A DNA stretch of 64,000 nucleotides from Chimonanthus salicifolius (lineage: Eukaryota > Streptophyta > Magnoliopsida > Laurales > Calycanthaceae), in assembly GCA_013350335.1 (NCBI GenBank), contig CM023534.1, positions 15,394,802 through 15,458,801 on the forward strand, given 5' to 3'. The notes under the pieces are model-generated. The model did not search any database. It was not told the DNA's origin and saw only the letters and a list, made by a program, of their open reading frames with translations. Both the position numbers and the translations under genes were made by a program. Positions 45,301 to 60,300 of this stretch are shown here, one piece after another (positions within the stretch are counted from its first letter, which is position 1; every line of letters begins with the position of its first letter).

Positions 45301-48300
45301 TGAGGGTACAAAGGAATCTGCCCATATGTGGGCCTAAAGATCAATCCATTCTATTCTTTCAAATCTCATTTGGATAACACTCATCCAGTTCATTTTCGTT
45401 GGTGTCTTACATATTCAGAAATAAAATAAAAATGGGTAATATTTACAACTCAAAAATGTATATTCAGGATGATACAATGGGGTTAGGCTGATTCCGCAGC
45501 CCAAACTCGGGTTGAGACCCACCCAAACTTGTCATAAACAAATGGGTTTGAACACATGTAACAACCTATTGGGCTAGGCTCGGGCTAAATTTTTAGCCCA
45601 TTCAGATAAATGGGCGGGCTCGGATTTTACAAGAATCCTGTGAAAACCCGTTCTTCTTTTTGGCCCATTTGGCCATTATGTGTGTATGTATGTATAAACT
45701 GGCTCATTTTCCCTTTTTCAAGCTATTCTGAAATAATTCATCAGAAAAATGACCGTTTAGTTTGAAAGTGGACATGATGAGCTATAAATGAACTAAATTT
45801 AAGCATAAAACTCAATTTCTAGCCACTCGACTTAGTGATCAAAATCACAGAGTAGACATGATGTGAACCAAATTTGAGTCCAAGACTTAATTTCTAACAA
45901 CTTGATCTTAGTGATCAAAGTTACTAGGTGTCCTTAGTGACTTTGACCACATCTAAAAAGTGAATTTTGGCCTCCAATTTGGTTCACTTGTAGCTTATCA
46001 TATCTATTTTTAATCTGAATGGTTAAGTTTTTAATAGTCTCAAATGGGTTGGTTGGACTTTAACCTTGAAAATTGCAAAGGATTGTGGACGTGCTCAGGC
46101 CTTTAGATATTCAAAATGGGACAGGCTGAGATAAAGGAAATCCCAGCCCATGAATAATCGTAAAGGGGCTACCATAGTTGAATAATCTCTTACCCCCCTC
46201 ATAGTTGAATTCTGATTCATCCCATTGGGTGCTTTATGGCTTGTTAGAGGACCGGGGATTGATGACTAGTCTCGTTGTAGACAGCTAAACATCCCACTTT
46301 ATTATCTTGATAGTTATTTGATTATATAAATTTGAAAGATATCTGAAATTTATAGCAATAAGATTCGTATTTGGGTTCAGATCCAATGTCTGCATGTCAG
46401 ATTTGGATTCGGATCCATCCAGGATCTGAATTTGATGGTAGCCCCTGAAGATTTCTGCTAGAACTTGTCTTTCAATCTAATGGAAAGAGAGTTCTCTTTT
46501 GGTCTTTAGCAATTACTGGTATATGCTTTACATGCTGTTGAAACTACTCATTTAGAAAATCTATTAAAAATACACTGATTCAGAAAAGTTTCGGGTCCTC
46601 TATGTCATACCAGGTGGCTGCTTTGTTGAAGGTGACTGGTTAAGAAATGCATTTCGTTGGAGAGAAACAGTTGGTCCATGGGAAGAGAGGCCTGGACACT
46701 TTGGTGATGTCTGGAATTACTGGACTGATGACGGACTTGGATACTTTGAGTTTCTTCAAGTATGTGTCATATGGCATTTCTAAATGCTGGTTTTTCATGC
46801 AACTTTTATAAATTCTCACAGGATGCTTAGTTGCTGTATTTTTTATTTATTTATTTGCTCTAGCTGGCAGAAGACCTGGATGCATTGCCAATATGGGTAA
46901 TCAATAATGGTACTTCACTCTTTCTATATCCAAATATTGCCTGCAAATCAATGTATTGTTCCTTCATCTGATCCTCCTTTCTTGTAAAAATGTTTGTAGG
47001 TGTCAGCCATCATGACCAAGTTCATCCTTCCAGTGCCTTACCTTTCATCCAGGCATGTTGCTTAGCTAAATCCAGTATATAAGACTGTCTACTGTTTGAA
47101 TAGAGAAGGCCCTGTTGTGATGATTTCACTGAAGTTTTGAATTTCCAATAACCCACTAGAATTCACAGAATTCAGGTTTGTATCCAATAGCATTTATGGG
47201 GATCAATCCAAGGCATAATAGACACGTCTCCAGGAACAATAGATCCTATAAAAATAATGTGATGAACAAACCCAACATATAATAAATTCATGGCAATCAT
47301 ATAGTCTGATCTAATTGTTTTTGCAACCTTATTATCCTTATACATTAAAATTATTATACAATTATAATAGTATAAAAAAAACACAAGTTATCCAAGTCAC
47401 TGGGTTTACCTCCCAAACTAAGGAGAGGGAACCAATTAGATAGACCTGAGTCATGTGTTTCATACCACGCTTTCAATTTGCAGTCTGTTGATTATTATTT
47501 TTTGATAAAAGCTCAATTTGCAGTGGCTGCATCGCTATGGTCTTTATTTTATATTTCGTTGCCTTGTTTTTTCTCCTTATAGTCTTTGGAATTGAATGTA
47601 AGATCCCTATTTAGTTAGCTAGATAGTGACATTTGACTTGTACGATCTTACTACCAGACTTTTTTCACCAAAATATTTGATATTTCTCTACTACTACTCT
47701 GATATCCATGAGCTGTGACAGTAGATTTGCCAATTGTCATATTTAATATGAAGGTTGAATGAATCTTGTGACATCTGAATTTACAATGCAATTGATATTC
47801 TTTTAATTTTGTAGGGATTAGTGTAATGCATTTCAGCCATATCAAATTATTCAGGGTGATAATCAGTTAAATTTCAGAGAAGTAGTTATTCTTTACAACT
47901 GATTGACTCTGAGCTATGGATGTCTACTTTAACCAATTCAGAGATGTTCTCAATGTTCTTTTCTCAAACCACAGACACAAATTTTTAAAAATTGGTGCTG
48001 TTATATCAATGATTATTTCTGCAACCGCCTCCCTTAGAAAAGTGAAGTCAAATTCTGGTTGAAGGGGATAAAAGGAGGCATCTTAAGTAATCATCTAGTT
48101 TAGATTTGGAAGGTTGCAATCTACTATTTTTCGTTGATCACTATGATCAATTTGATAGGAGAGTTTCATATATGAAAATTGAAGAAGACAAGGTGGTGGC
48201 AGCTCTTGAATAACATGTTGCACAGTTGCTGGATTGTTCATTGTTTTTGTTACTCACCATTACTTTTTTCATCTTTCTAATTAACAATTGTCTTTTAGCT

Positions 48301-51300
48301 TGTTCGGAAACTTACAGAGTTTCTTTAGTCTGGGAAACTAGGACAAATACATCATGTCCATGCATTATAAAATTATGACACTTCCCCTATCTTTTTTAAT
48401 TATCCAGTTGCCCAATATTTTGTTGAAGATCTTCATTTGCAAGAGAAATGTTTTGATACAATAGTTTTGAGTGTGATGATAACTTCTTGGTCTTTACTTG
48501 AAGGAAAAAGTAGTGATGATCCATTTCTTCTGTAGTTCCATAGTGTCTTCTGAACCTTAGATATGCCATAGTCATGTCTTAAGGCATCTTTGTCCAATAC
48601 TTGGCTTAATTATAATCAATTGAACTGTATATAGTCCAAATTGTTCTAATTTTTCACAGATAAAGTTAGATTTCATTTGATCAAATTATCCGAAGCATAA
48701 ATTAACATGATTGGACCAAGCTCAAGTTGTCATGACCCTGATCAAATTACATGGTCTAGATCATCACAATCTTTCATGGATCTTTTTGGACCTCTGGATT
48801 TCATTGGACAGGGCTGATCAAGACTTGTGGGAGACTTGATATAAAAAATGTGTATTGTACAACTCTTATTTAGCTGCTTTTAAGATGTGTCTGCTTATCT
48901 AATCGTCGTCCGTTACCATATATACACCCATCCTTGATGTTTACATTTAAAACATCGTACACAGATTCAACTCGTTTATCCCTATTTATATGCCTGAATA
49001 TCTTTTTATTGGGGTTGCTACAAAATTATGTCAATTTTGATACATTGCTACATTAGTAAATCGTCCAATTTCTTGGCTTTGATGCAGGACATTCTTGATA
49101 GCATTGAATTTGCTAGAGGAGATGCTGATTCAAAGTGGGGTTCTGTTCGAGCAGCAATGGGACACCCAGAACCATTTACTTTGAACCATATTGCTATTGG
49201 GAATGAGGATTGTGCGAGAGAATATTACCGAGGTACATGCTAGCTATTGGAGACATATGTTGTAGATAAGTATGTTTTATAAAAGGCAGTTATGATCCTC
49301 AGAGACAAAACGTTGTGAAAAACTGTGTGATAGGCATAAGTTAATATAATTTTTATTTTTTTGATAGCATAAATTTATATAATTATGTCCCCTTCACTTT
49401 TGACATAAGGCCTAAGCCCTGTCCTCTTCTGGTTGGTGCTTCAATTGCCTATTGTCAGAGTTTTGGCTTCAAGAAGTGGTGCAACCTATCTTGACATACG
49501 GCTGCACCCTTGGTGGAGAGGGGTATTGAAATGTTTGATTCCTTGTATTGCTTCCTGGTTTTGAGTCTTTGTATGCTCTTTGTTTTTGCTTTTATCGTTT
49601 TTCGTTTTGTATAATTCTCTTATATGAAACTTTTACCGCTTGTACATATTTTCTTTAATAAAGTTTGTCATCGTTTCCGATAAAAAGAAAAAAAGTCCTA
49701 TCTTAACATAAGGTCTAAGAACCTTTTTTCCCTAGTCCATATCCGATTTATCATCTCAATACATGGAATGCATGAATGCTTTAAGATTCTTTTGTTTCTT
49801 CCATTCCACATTTCCAAAGGCATGGAAGGGGAAAGGACCAGCCATCAGTGATCTCATTTATGGAATTTTAACACTATATGTTTTCTGTTTCTCATTTTTC
49901 TTTCTTTTGTATGGAGTTCACATAATGGAACTTTCACATGAAGGTAGGAGATTTATATATAAATAAGTCATAAGAAGATGTGGTGCAATCAGATAGGCGG
50001 CCTATAGAAAATAATTTGTCAAATCCAAATATAAAGGCCAACCCAAGATTGATGAGATAAATGACTTAAATGATGATGATGATGAAGTGCAATCACTATG
50101 TTTTGTTACCCCATCCAATGAAAGGGACGTTTACCAAGAAAAAAAATACATCCAATGAAGAAGTGCAGATGCTGTTGATGGATATAATCATCCATGAATT
50201 TACTGGAACTGAAGTCGATATTTCTTCAATTACACCAGATTCTTTAGTTGAATCATTAAATTTGTAGGGAATGAAGGGGAGATAGGATGGGATTTTTGTG
50301 TGTAGAGAATTGGATAATAGATCCCTTCTATACCATGTATTTATTGACCTGAAAGTGTGCATATCCCTTCATGATCACTCTTTCATGCGTCATGCTCACT
50401 TGAAAGGGTATGGCCAAAGTTCTGTTTCATTGCATTCTTTCATTTCGTTCAAATTTTGAATGTGTCAGACCCCTCCAATTGTCATGCGCCATTAGTAAAT
50501 AACTATCTTTTAAGTGAAAAACATTGAGGAGGAAATAATTATTGAAAATAATGATAACTTTAAAGTAAATTTTTATAGTTAGGAAATATCCTAGAATATC
50601 TGTCTTTTGGATACTGCAGATAATTTGTAAGCCTTAATAAATTTAATTTCTATTCTTTCGGTCAACACAACAGTCAGTTACTATTTTCAATTTGTTTACC
50701 TCATCAACGATAACAACTTGTGCAAGTTGAGATTCTTATTCACATTTTTTAATTTAGTTCATGTATATAATCTGTCAGATAAGATGTCAATATAATTTTG
50801 CATTGTTTCTTATAATCTGGCTTCTCTACATTCATTGCTTTTGTCATTATTTATTTAGTTTTTTGAGCCAGAGACAATAAAAATATTTTTAAAAGGAAAT
50901 AAAAATTACAAAGAGAGAGTAAAGAAAGGAAAAGTACACCCAAATCCCTATACATCCTACACCCTCAGTACAAGAGAACTGTACTGATAAGTAAACTCAA
51001 AACATGTAATAAACAAGATAAAAACAATACATGCCATTACATAATCTCCACACCCATCTGTCAACTCCAACTTTTGCCAAAATGTCTGCAACATTATTAG
51101 CTGACCTTCTAGTGTGCCTAAAACAAACAATTCTTTCTTTAATACCTTTCTAATATCCATCACTACATGGATCTATCTCCACGGGAGTTTCTTTCTACCA
51201 CTCACCTAGGCTAAATCATTCTTGGAGTCCTCCTCAATAATCAAATTGCCCAAACCATGGCTTTGCCAAAGTTGGAGAGCTCTTTTAATCCCTAGAAGTG

Positions 51301-54300
51301 CCACCTCATTAGACTCCATGGTTCCTATGGATTCTGAGAAGAAAAGAATAATCTCACCTTTGCCATTTTGGGCAATCCCTCCTATACCTATTGGCCCCGG
51401 TTTACCTCTTTCACTGTCATCCACCCTAATTTTAAATTATCCTAACCGTGTTTTCACCCAATTCTCTTTTAACTACCACTTTATTGTTCTTCTTCCTCCC
51501 ACTCATGCAACCTTCCCATGAATTGAAAAAGTCAGAAATGGAGAAATCCTCAAAATCTTTGCATAGTATTAGCCAACTGATCAATCTCCACTTTGTTTCC
51601 TCATTGCTTTATCTTTATTTGGGAGGAAGGTGCATTTATTAATTATAGTTTATTGTTTCACAAATGGTAATTTAAACAATATCATTATCAGTGCAAGTGT
51701 GCTTATGCTCCATGTTATATTGATTGGGCAGGAAACTACCTCAAGTTCTATTATGCTATAAAAGATGCTTATCCAGATATTAAAATAATTTCAAACTGTG
51801 ATGGATCTTCTCACCAATTGGATCATCCAGCGGATATGTATGATTTTCATGTAAGAATATGATAATGTGCCTCTATCAGCTTTTCTTTTGAGCTATTGTC
51901 TGGCAAGGTTCAGCTTCAATTATGCAATCTGTAAGAACCAGAGTCTAACTAGATTTCTTGGACAGATTTACACCAATGCCAACAGGATGTTTTCTATGGC
52001 TCATCAATTTGATCGTACAACACGTACCAATACTGGCCCTAAGGTTGGAGGCAATTGAACAGTCAACACTACCAATAAACCATCTGTTTTTATTAATGTA
52101 AATTGATAACAGCTTAATGACTTGAACCCAGGCTTTTGTGAGCGAATATGCTGTGAGAGGAAATGATGCGGGCAAAGGAAGTCTTTTAGCTGCATTAGCT
52201 GAGACTGGATTCCTTATTGGGTTAGAACGAAACAGGTCTGTTTATTCATTTCCCAGATTGATGTATTCTATGAGATTTTTGCATGACTGCAGATGTTTGA
52301 ATTAATAAACATTGTTACATGTAAATTTGAAGTTCTTGAACTTGACATTTAGCACATCTCTAGAGGCAAAACTGAAGAGCAGACCAAACATATATCTGCA
52401 TATGTTGTTTTTTGACGTTTTAGAAGATTGCACCAAATGATGATTAGTATTGTGCAGGGTGGGCAAAGTAGAGACATGGTAATGGATTGTTGTGTGATTA
52501 TAGTGTGTCATCGTCATCATCATTAAATGCCAAAATCCCATCTATCTGGGGTTATCTTTTTGAGTTTACTTATCCATTTCGCCATGTCATAAACCATAAA
52601 ATCAGTCACTCACTATCTTGCATGTTTTTCTTTATCCCTTTCCTTCACCTTTCTAGTGGTCTACCTCTCTTCCTTGTACCTGCAATTTGCAACCTTTCAA
52701 CTCTATGTGCTGGGATTGTCTCTATCTTCTACTTACATGACCAAACCACCTTGATGAGTCTCTCATTTTCCATTGGGGATAATTTTAAATTGTCTCTAAT
52801 GTGATTATTTCTAACTCTATATTTTAGAGTTAATCCACTCATCCAATGTAACATGCGCATCTCTGTCCCTATGAATTTGTCTGTTTGTCTTTTTTTCATT
52901 GTCTAATACTTTGCTCCATAATGCATTGTGAGCTTGGTAACTATTTTATAAAAGTGTGCCTTTAAACAATATGGAACTCTCTTATCACATAGAGTTGTGC
53001 CAGCTTGTCTATACTTTGCCCACCCTGCTCATTTCCTATTAGTTATATCTAAGTAAAATCCTCCAAGAGATTCTACCATAGAGCCTAAGTATCTAACTTT
53101 TCACAGTGCAATACTATGCTGTTTTCAATTTTAATTGGTTCACCCTCCCTATTTTCAATTCCATTAAAGTGACACTCCATGTATTGTGTTTTTGTTCTAC
53201 TACTTTTTGAACCATTTGTACCAAAAAAAAATTCTCCAAGATACCAACTTATCATTAAATTGTTGTTTCGTTTCACTAATTATTTACTATATCACCACAA
53301 TACTTCATAAGTTATCCATGATTAATTCAAATAGATACAAGGCTTAAAGCAGATCCTTGGTGAAGTCCCGCTCCAATTGGGAATTTGTTCTCTCCACACA
53401 TTGTTTTAACATTAGTGGTCACTCCGTCATTTATATCTCGCATAATCTCTAGATAAGGATTAGGAATACATTTATTTTTTTAAGTTAATAAATATCATAC
53501 ATAGATTCTTCATCCTCTCCCTAGTTCTGTATGAGTTTCCTTAGTCTAAAGATAGCTTTCAATGTTGACCTTCCTTAGATAAACTCAAATTGATTTTCTA
53601 ATATACTTGACTATTATCCTATATGAGCCTTTATTACTGCCTCCTAGAGTTTCATAGTATTGACTCATGATTTTAATAGCACATAACTTTGAACAATTTT
53701 GAATATCTCCTTTGTTTTTAAAAAAATGGGACCACCATACTTTTGTGCCACTCGTTAAGCGTTCTTTTTTAAATTAAAATTTTGTTGAACAATCAGGTCA
53801 ACCAACGCACCATTTCACCTAGTTCAGTTCGAACCTTGATAAGAATACCATCCGGTCCTAGTGTTCTATGTTTTTTCATCTTTTCCAAGGCTAGGTTACC
53901 TCCATTTCTAATGTTTTGTTCACCATTTTCTCATTTGTTACTCCTTTCGTATGGGCTTCACTTTTAAATTCTTTATTCAAAAGGTTTTCAAAATAAGTTC
54001 CCCCTATTGTTTGTTTCCTTATCTTTCAATATGGCCCTTAAGTTTTCGTCTTTAATACACCTTATATGATCAAGATCTCTACTCAACTCTCATGGATTAG
54101 CCAGTTTATAAATTCCCTTTTCCTCTTCCTTTTTTCCTAGTTGACAATACTAGTCATAGTAGGCTTCATATTTGGCTTGAATTACCTCTTTGTCAGCAAT
54201 TTTTCATACAATCTTATGATTCTCCCAATCTTCCTTTTTCCTTGTTTTTTGCCATAACTTAAATTGGATTTTATTCTCACTAATATCAGTGTCTCTCTTT

Positions 54301-57300
54301 CCACTATCATGTATCTTTATGCAAGCTTATTCTATTTGCTTTTGTTACACCTAGAACCTCTTTGCCTAATTCTTTAATAAGTGTAGACATTTTATCCCAC
54401 AACTCATTAGTTTCCAAATTACCATCCCACTTCTTGCCTCTTAGAACATTATCCTTGAAAGTTTCTATTTTCCCCTTTTAAATTCCACCACCTGACTTTT
54501 GGGGAAGTCTATGCGATCATAGTGTATCACTTCAAATAAAGAAGCATAAGTTAGCAGTTGGACCTTCATTGTCGTACGGAGCTAAATGTTGGAACACAAG
54601 GTATGACAAGAATGCCATGTGAACGTGATTGGTATTCACAAGCTAAAGTGGAGTTATGAAGTAACAAGAAATGATGGAGTAAGGAATGATTGCATAAAAG
54701 GAAGGTCAGGGACCACTCACAACAAAATGTGTAAATCAACCAATGCGATTCAGATGGTTTGTCCATGTAGATGCAAGACTTAAAACACTGAAACCGACCC
54801 TCATGAAAATTCTTGACAAGAAGTAGTTGGGAAAAGTAGGAAATTGGTAAAGACTTCAATTGCAATTACCAGTGACATGTTTGATTGTAGAATGATAGAG
54901 AATCTATCCCTAAATATGGACCACTTAGCTCTATGCCAACCCAAGATAGACAGGATATAAGGCTTTGGTGGCGGTTGTGATGGTGGTTGCATTTTGAAAT
55001 TGAATTGATACATGGAATTTTTCAGTGGAACTTTGATATAGAAAGATTATTAGAGCTTGAATGTCATTTCAATTAGCATGGATGCTTGAACAAACATTCA
55101 AATTATTAGGAATCATATGATTGTCAGCCCAAGATATGAATGGTATCATTAACTTTAATGTTCATCCATGAAAATCACAAGGTTTAGTGATCAAGATTGT
55201 TGATCTGTTTTCTATCTTCCACATTGATCATGTTCTAAAAAATCAAGGCTCGGACTCGGCTCGAAAGTTTTCTGAAACGTTCATTGAATTAAAGTCAAGA
55301 AATCTTGGTTGAGTGAAAACTGTGAGACTCATGTTTTTTTAAAGTAAAAAATATAACAAATGAAAGTACAAAATTTATTGAGTTGTCTGTCTTGACTGAG
55401 TTGTATCCCATTGAGGTTTTCATCTAGTCTTCCTGACATTCACCGATTAGTCCAACTTAACAAAGAGGTGTCTTTGACTCAGATTTTATATTTTTCCTTG
55501 GAGGGACTTGATATGTCCAACCAATTATGCTAAATTTGGACCCTTTGTATATATTGTTATCTTGCAGAAATGTAAGAAGGGGAAGAGAAGGAAGAAGAAG
55601 AGTAGATCGAGTGAGAAGGAAGAATGTTTTCACATGTGTTATACGTACATGAGAATTGGGCTTATTAGACACATTCTACTATGTTGGAATGGTTATCAGT
55701 CTCTTATCCAAATCCATTGATTAAGCGAAACAACCTTTATCATCTAAACAAATTACAGAAAAGTAAATACAGCTGTTGCATGGTAGTGTTCTAGGGACAG
55801 AAAATTGTGTGCCTGAACTTATGTGTCCCTCATTACCTACTGCATGCCATCCATTGAAGGGTTGAGACTATACAAACAGTGGTGTTTCGAACGTGGCTTG
55901 TTTGTTGGGCCAATGAACAACATCGTTGGCTTACTGTTAATGGTTCTAATTCAAGCCAAAGCTGACCAACTTGTTGGACCAATGTCTGGGTCCATAGCCC
56001 ATATGAATGGTTGTGATGAGCCCAACAAACAAACAAGTTACTAATCTACTTTTTTCTTATTTGATGTTTACTAATAGAAAACAAATGGCATCAAATTGCT
56101 AAAGAGTATATGTTGTTTTCTAGCCTTTTGAAGTACCATTCACTGAGTATAAGATTGTAGGATTTCAACAATTTTTGGGGAAGTTCTGATGGATTTATGG
56201 ACCTAGTATCATATAGCTACAAAATTTAAAGTCTGGTTGTGTTGGTAGTTGGGAGGGAGTGAGGTATTTTGGTTTGTCATTGGCACAAATGCTAAGAATT
56301 TTTTTTTTCATGATAGATGGTGGATGAAGGGATGAAATTAGATGTAGGTGTATTGTCATGTATTCGATTTATATAAATAGTAGTATAACTATAATTAAGC
56401 AGATCGATGAGTTTTCTATAAATATAAATTGAATCCTCTCTTATTTTGGGTGTGAAACCTGAGATTTCATTTTTGTGATTCTACATGAGTTGGTATGTGA
56501 GAGTATTTGTCATTAGTTAAATCTGAATGGTTTTTAATGGCTTTGTTGGATTAAGTTCTGACTTCTGATCAGTGGCCTTTCGCTATGACATGGATCATAG
56601 ACATTATGCTATGGCCTTTGGCTATACATGGATCATAGGCACTATGCTATCTTTTTCTTGAAGATTCAAGATAAGAGTTCTTTTTGTGCGTGACCAAGGA
56701 GTTCTGAAACAGTAGATTTTTTCATATAGTTTGCTAAAAGTAGATCTCAAAAGATTCAAGAATCATGAAGGAAAATCACAAGACCACTTAAATTCCTCAT
56801 ATTAACCTGGGTTTTTTCCTTTAGAACGTTCTTGATTATTAGGGAAATATATCATGGGTTAATTGGAAGTAGATATTCTTCCTACAGTTGGCCTAGGATT
56901 TTGGAGTCCTATAATTGACATTTTCATTCTAGGGTCTTGAATTCACCAGAAGACTGCCAGCTATGCACCACACACTTTAGTTTTGGACATATATATATTA
57001 GGAGTAAATCTTTTAAAAGAATAACAAAGAGCCTCCCAAAATTAGGTGGTGGAATTTGAGAGGGGAAAAGGGAAAACTATTTATAGACAAGGTTCTAAGA
57101 AACAGGGTGTGGGAAAATGGTTTGAGCATGAGCAAGTTGTGGAGTAAAATCTCTAAGCTTATTAAATAAGTAGGAAAAGAGGTTCTCGGTGAAACTAAAG
57201 GTGCTAACACAGGTTAGCATAAAGACGCATGGTGCTGGAACACTTGCATGAAAAGGTTTATTATTGAGAAGAAATCCAATTTAAGATATGGCAAAAAAAT

Positions 57301-60300
57301 AAAAAATAAAGACAGACGATTGGATGAACTTCAAGATGGTGTGAAAAATGGCAAACAAAGTTGTAACTAAAGCCAAATATGAAGCTCACGTTGACTTGTA
57401 TGCAAAATTAGACACGAAAGAAGGTGAAAAAGTAACAGGTGTTGGTTAAAGACAATGAAATAAGGAAACGTGAGAATGTTATTTTAGTGACCTGTTAAAG
57501 ACAAAATTTCAGAGATTAGTGCGTTGCGATAATGGCATAGTGCTTTATGCTTCTTCATCTTTTTCAAAGTCAAGTTTACTTTTGCTTCTGAATTTTTGCT
57601 CACCAACCCCTCATTTGCCACTACTAATGACGTCATAGTGCACTGTGATAAGCTTGGATACTTGGGATCCATGGTAGAATTCCTTGGAGGAATGGACTTA
57701 GACATAGCTAATAAGATGGGAGAGGGGTGAGCAAAATGTAGACATGTGAGTAGAGTTTTGTGCAATAAAAGAGTCTTTCATTGCTCAAAGAGGCATTTCT
57801 ATAAAACGGTTACAGGCCCGCAATGCTCTTTGGAGCAGAGTATTGGGCAATAAGAAAGAACAAATAGACAAAGTTAGGGTTACGGAGATGCGCATGTTAC
57901 GTTGGATTAATAGAATAGTTAGTGATGAGCGCATTAATGTAAAGGATAGAGTTAATAATGAGCGCATTAAAGATAGTTTAAAAATATCTCCAATAGGAGA
58001 CAAGTTGAGAGAAACTCGTTTAAGGTGGTTTGGGCATGTAATTAAAAGACTAGAGACATTTCTAGTATGTACAATCGAGAGATTATAAGTTGTAGATACT
58101 AGTAGGAAGGGTAGACCAGTGAAAACGTGGAGGGAATGGATAAAGACATGGCTGATAGTGGAGTGATTGAATGCATTGTTTATGCTAGGATTAAATGGAG
58201 AAGCAGAACTGAAAAAACCTAACCCGGATAGATGGGATTTTGGCTATGATGATGACAATAATTGTTCTCCTCTACGTGCTCAGGATTCCAGAATATTCTG
58301 TATATTCTCAGGGCCCTTAGCATACACTAGTTGCATTTCAATTTAGTTCAACTTTAGATCTTCAGAAACCTACTTTTGGATAAGAAAAGATAATTCAGAT
58401 ATCTTGCGGACCAAAGCTCTCTTGTGATCGTGGTAAATTCTTTTTTTAAAATAACTAAATTTTTTTAATGAAAAATGAGTACCACTTCTTTGAGATTTTT
58501 GTCATATTTTTTTCCATGCTGCATATCTCTTCATTCTTGGTACATTTCTTGATACATTCAGTCATACTATTTAGATATTGTTCAGTTTAAAACATGAAAA
58601 GCCTATATGCATCTTAGTGTTTTTTTTTTACATCCATTTGTTGTTAAGCAACTAGTTGCTGATAAGTTGCGTTTGATTTAATTTTTCCATGTAGTGATGT
58701 TGTTGATATGGCCAGCTATGCGCCACTTTTTGTCAATGACAACAACCGTAGGTACTTTTTTTTTTTTCATTTTATTCTAGATTTTTCTTCATCTGATAGT
58801 TCTGTTTGACCCTTTTTCTTGTTTTACATTAAAAATAATTATCAATGTTCATTTAAGAAATAATAATTACCTATGTAAGTTATATTCTATTCATGCTAAA
58901 AATTGGATACCTTCCAATGGTAAAGGTGGAGCCCAGATGCGATCGTCTTCAATTCATGGCAACTTTATGGAACTCCTAGCTATTGGGCACAGCAATTTTT
59001 TAAGGAATCAAGTGGCGGCACCCTTCTTCCTGCCACAGTCCAAGCAAGCTCCTCCATTTCTTTGATCACCTCTGCAATTACTTGGCAAAGCTTTGACAAC
59101 TTTTACCTAAGGATAAAGGTACTCCACTCTAAGCTAAATCTATACTCCACTTTCTGTAATTCTCATTTAGAATGTAGATCATTTTTTCAGTTTATTATAT
59201 TGTTCCGTCATCTTTGGACTTTTCAAATTAGGGTGTCTTTCTTATGTTCAAGTCCAATTTTTTTTTACTTGGAAAGATTTCTCCCTAAAGTCCCGATATA
59301 TTGCTCCTCCATGGGTACATAACAATTGACTAAATGTTATATTTAAGTGAAACGAACAAGCTCAATTGGTTGAATTTCAATATAATTCAAATCCATGTTG
59401 TGAGGCCAACTTCAGCCCACTTGCTTCTATTGTTGATGATCAGATAAAAAGGAATTTGAAGTATATTGCATGCAACTAAAATGGTGATGATAACCATCTC
59501 ATGAGGGCCTCTAAAATAGGACACCTACATCAATTTGGAACAACTGTTCATCTTGCTTGCTCTTGATTTTCGGTTGAAATTTAAGCCAACAATTGTTCTT
59601 CCTTGGCCTTTCACCATACATATGATTTCTGGTCAGTTGTTTATGCTTGATGTGTCATGCTGGAGACTATGCCGTTGTTGGATACCCAATATTTTTAGGG
59701 TACTTTATTAGATATTCCTTGACTAATCATGTTTTCCTAGATTTGTAATTTTAAACTGACAACAGTTTTAGTATACTTGTCATAAGAAACATACAAAAAG
59801 AAGGATATAAAGAGATCTTACTATAGAACACTGTATGAACATTTGACATTTAGCATGCTTGGTGGACTAGGACCTTGAAAGGACTAGTCCATTGATAAAT
59901 TATTATTTTTTTTGGAGAATTTTTTTTAAGAAAAATGGTTCAGAAAGGTCCTTGTCCATTGATAACCATCTATTACAAGTTTACTGATATAATATCATGG
60001 GTAAGTAAGAAATCATGAAATCATTGATACATACATTGTGAACAGCATATCCATATTAACATGTATGTCCTAAATTTTGGAAAAATGGACTTCACTATCT
60101 CAGTCTTGTAAGCTTTGTCCATCATAGCATAGTGCATGTTGGTGTCCTAATGGGTGCTCAATTGGGGCTGTACCTCTGCTGTGATACAACTGGTTGGACT
60201 TTCGGTCATTTTATAGGTGCTAATGGGTATTTATGTGTTCATATATGTAATTATGCAAGTATATATGCACTAATGTGTATATATGTGCATGCATACTCAT

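Noticed and set aside
47053..47060. Canonical GT donor just downstream of exon 9
   Set aside because: Using it would add CAT-type bases and give an in-frame TGA at the junction with exon 10; the GC donor gives the conserved protein.
57843..58088. 81-codon frame as a host gene
   Set aside because: It is the C-terminal tail of an RTE-type LINE reverse transcriptase inside an intron.
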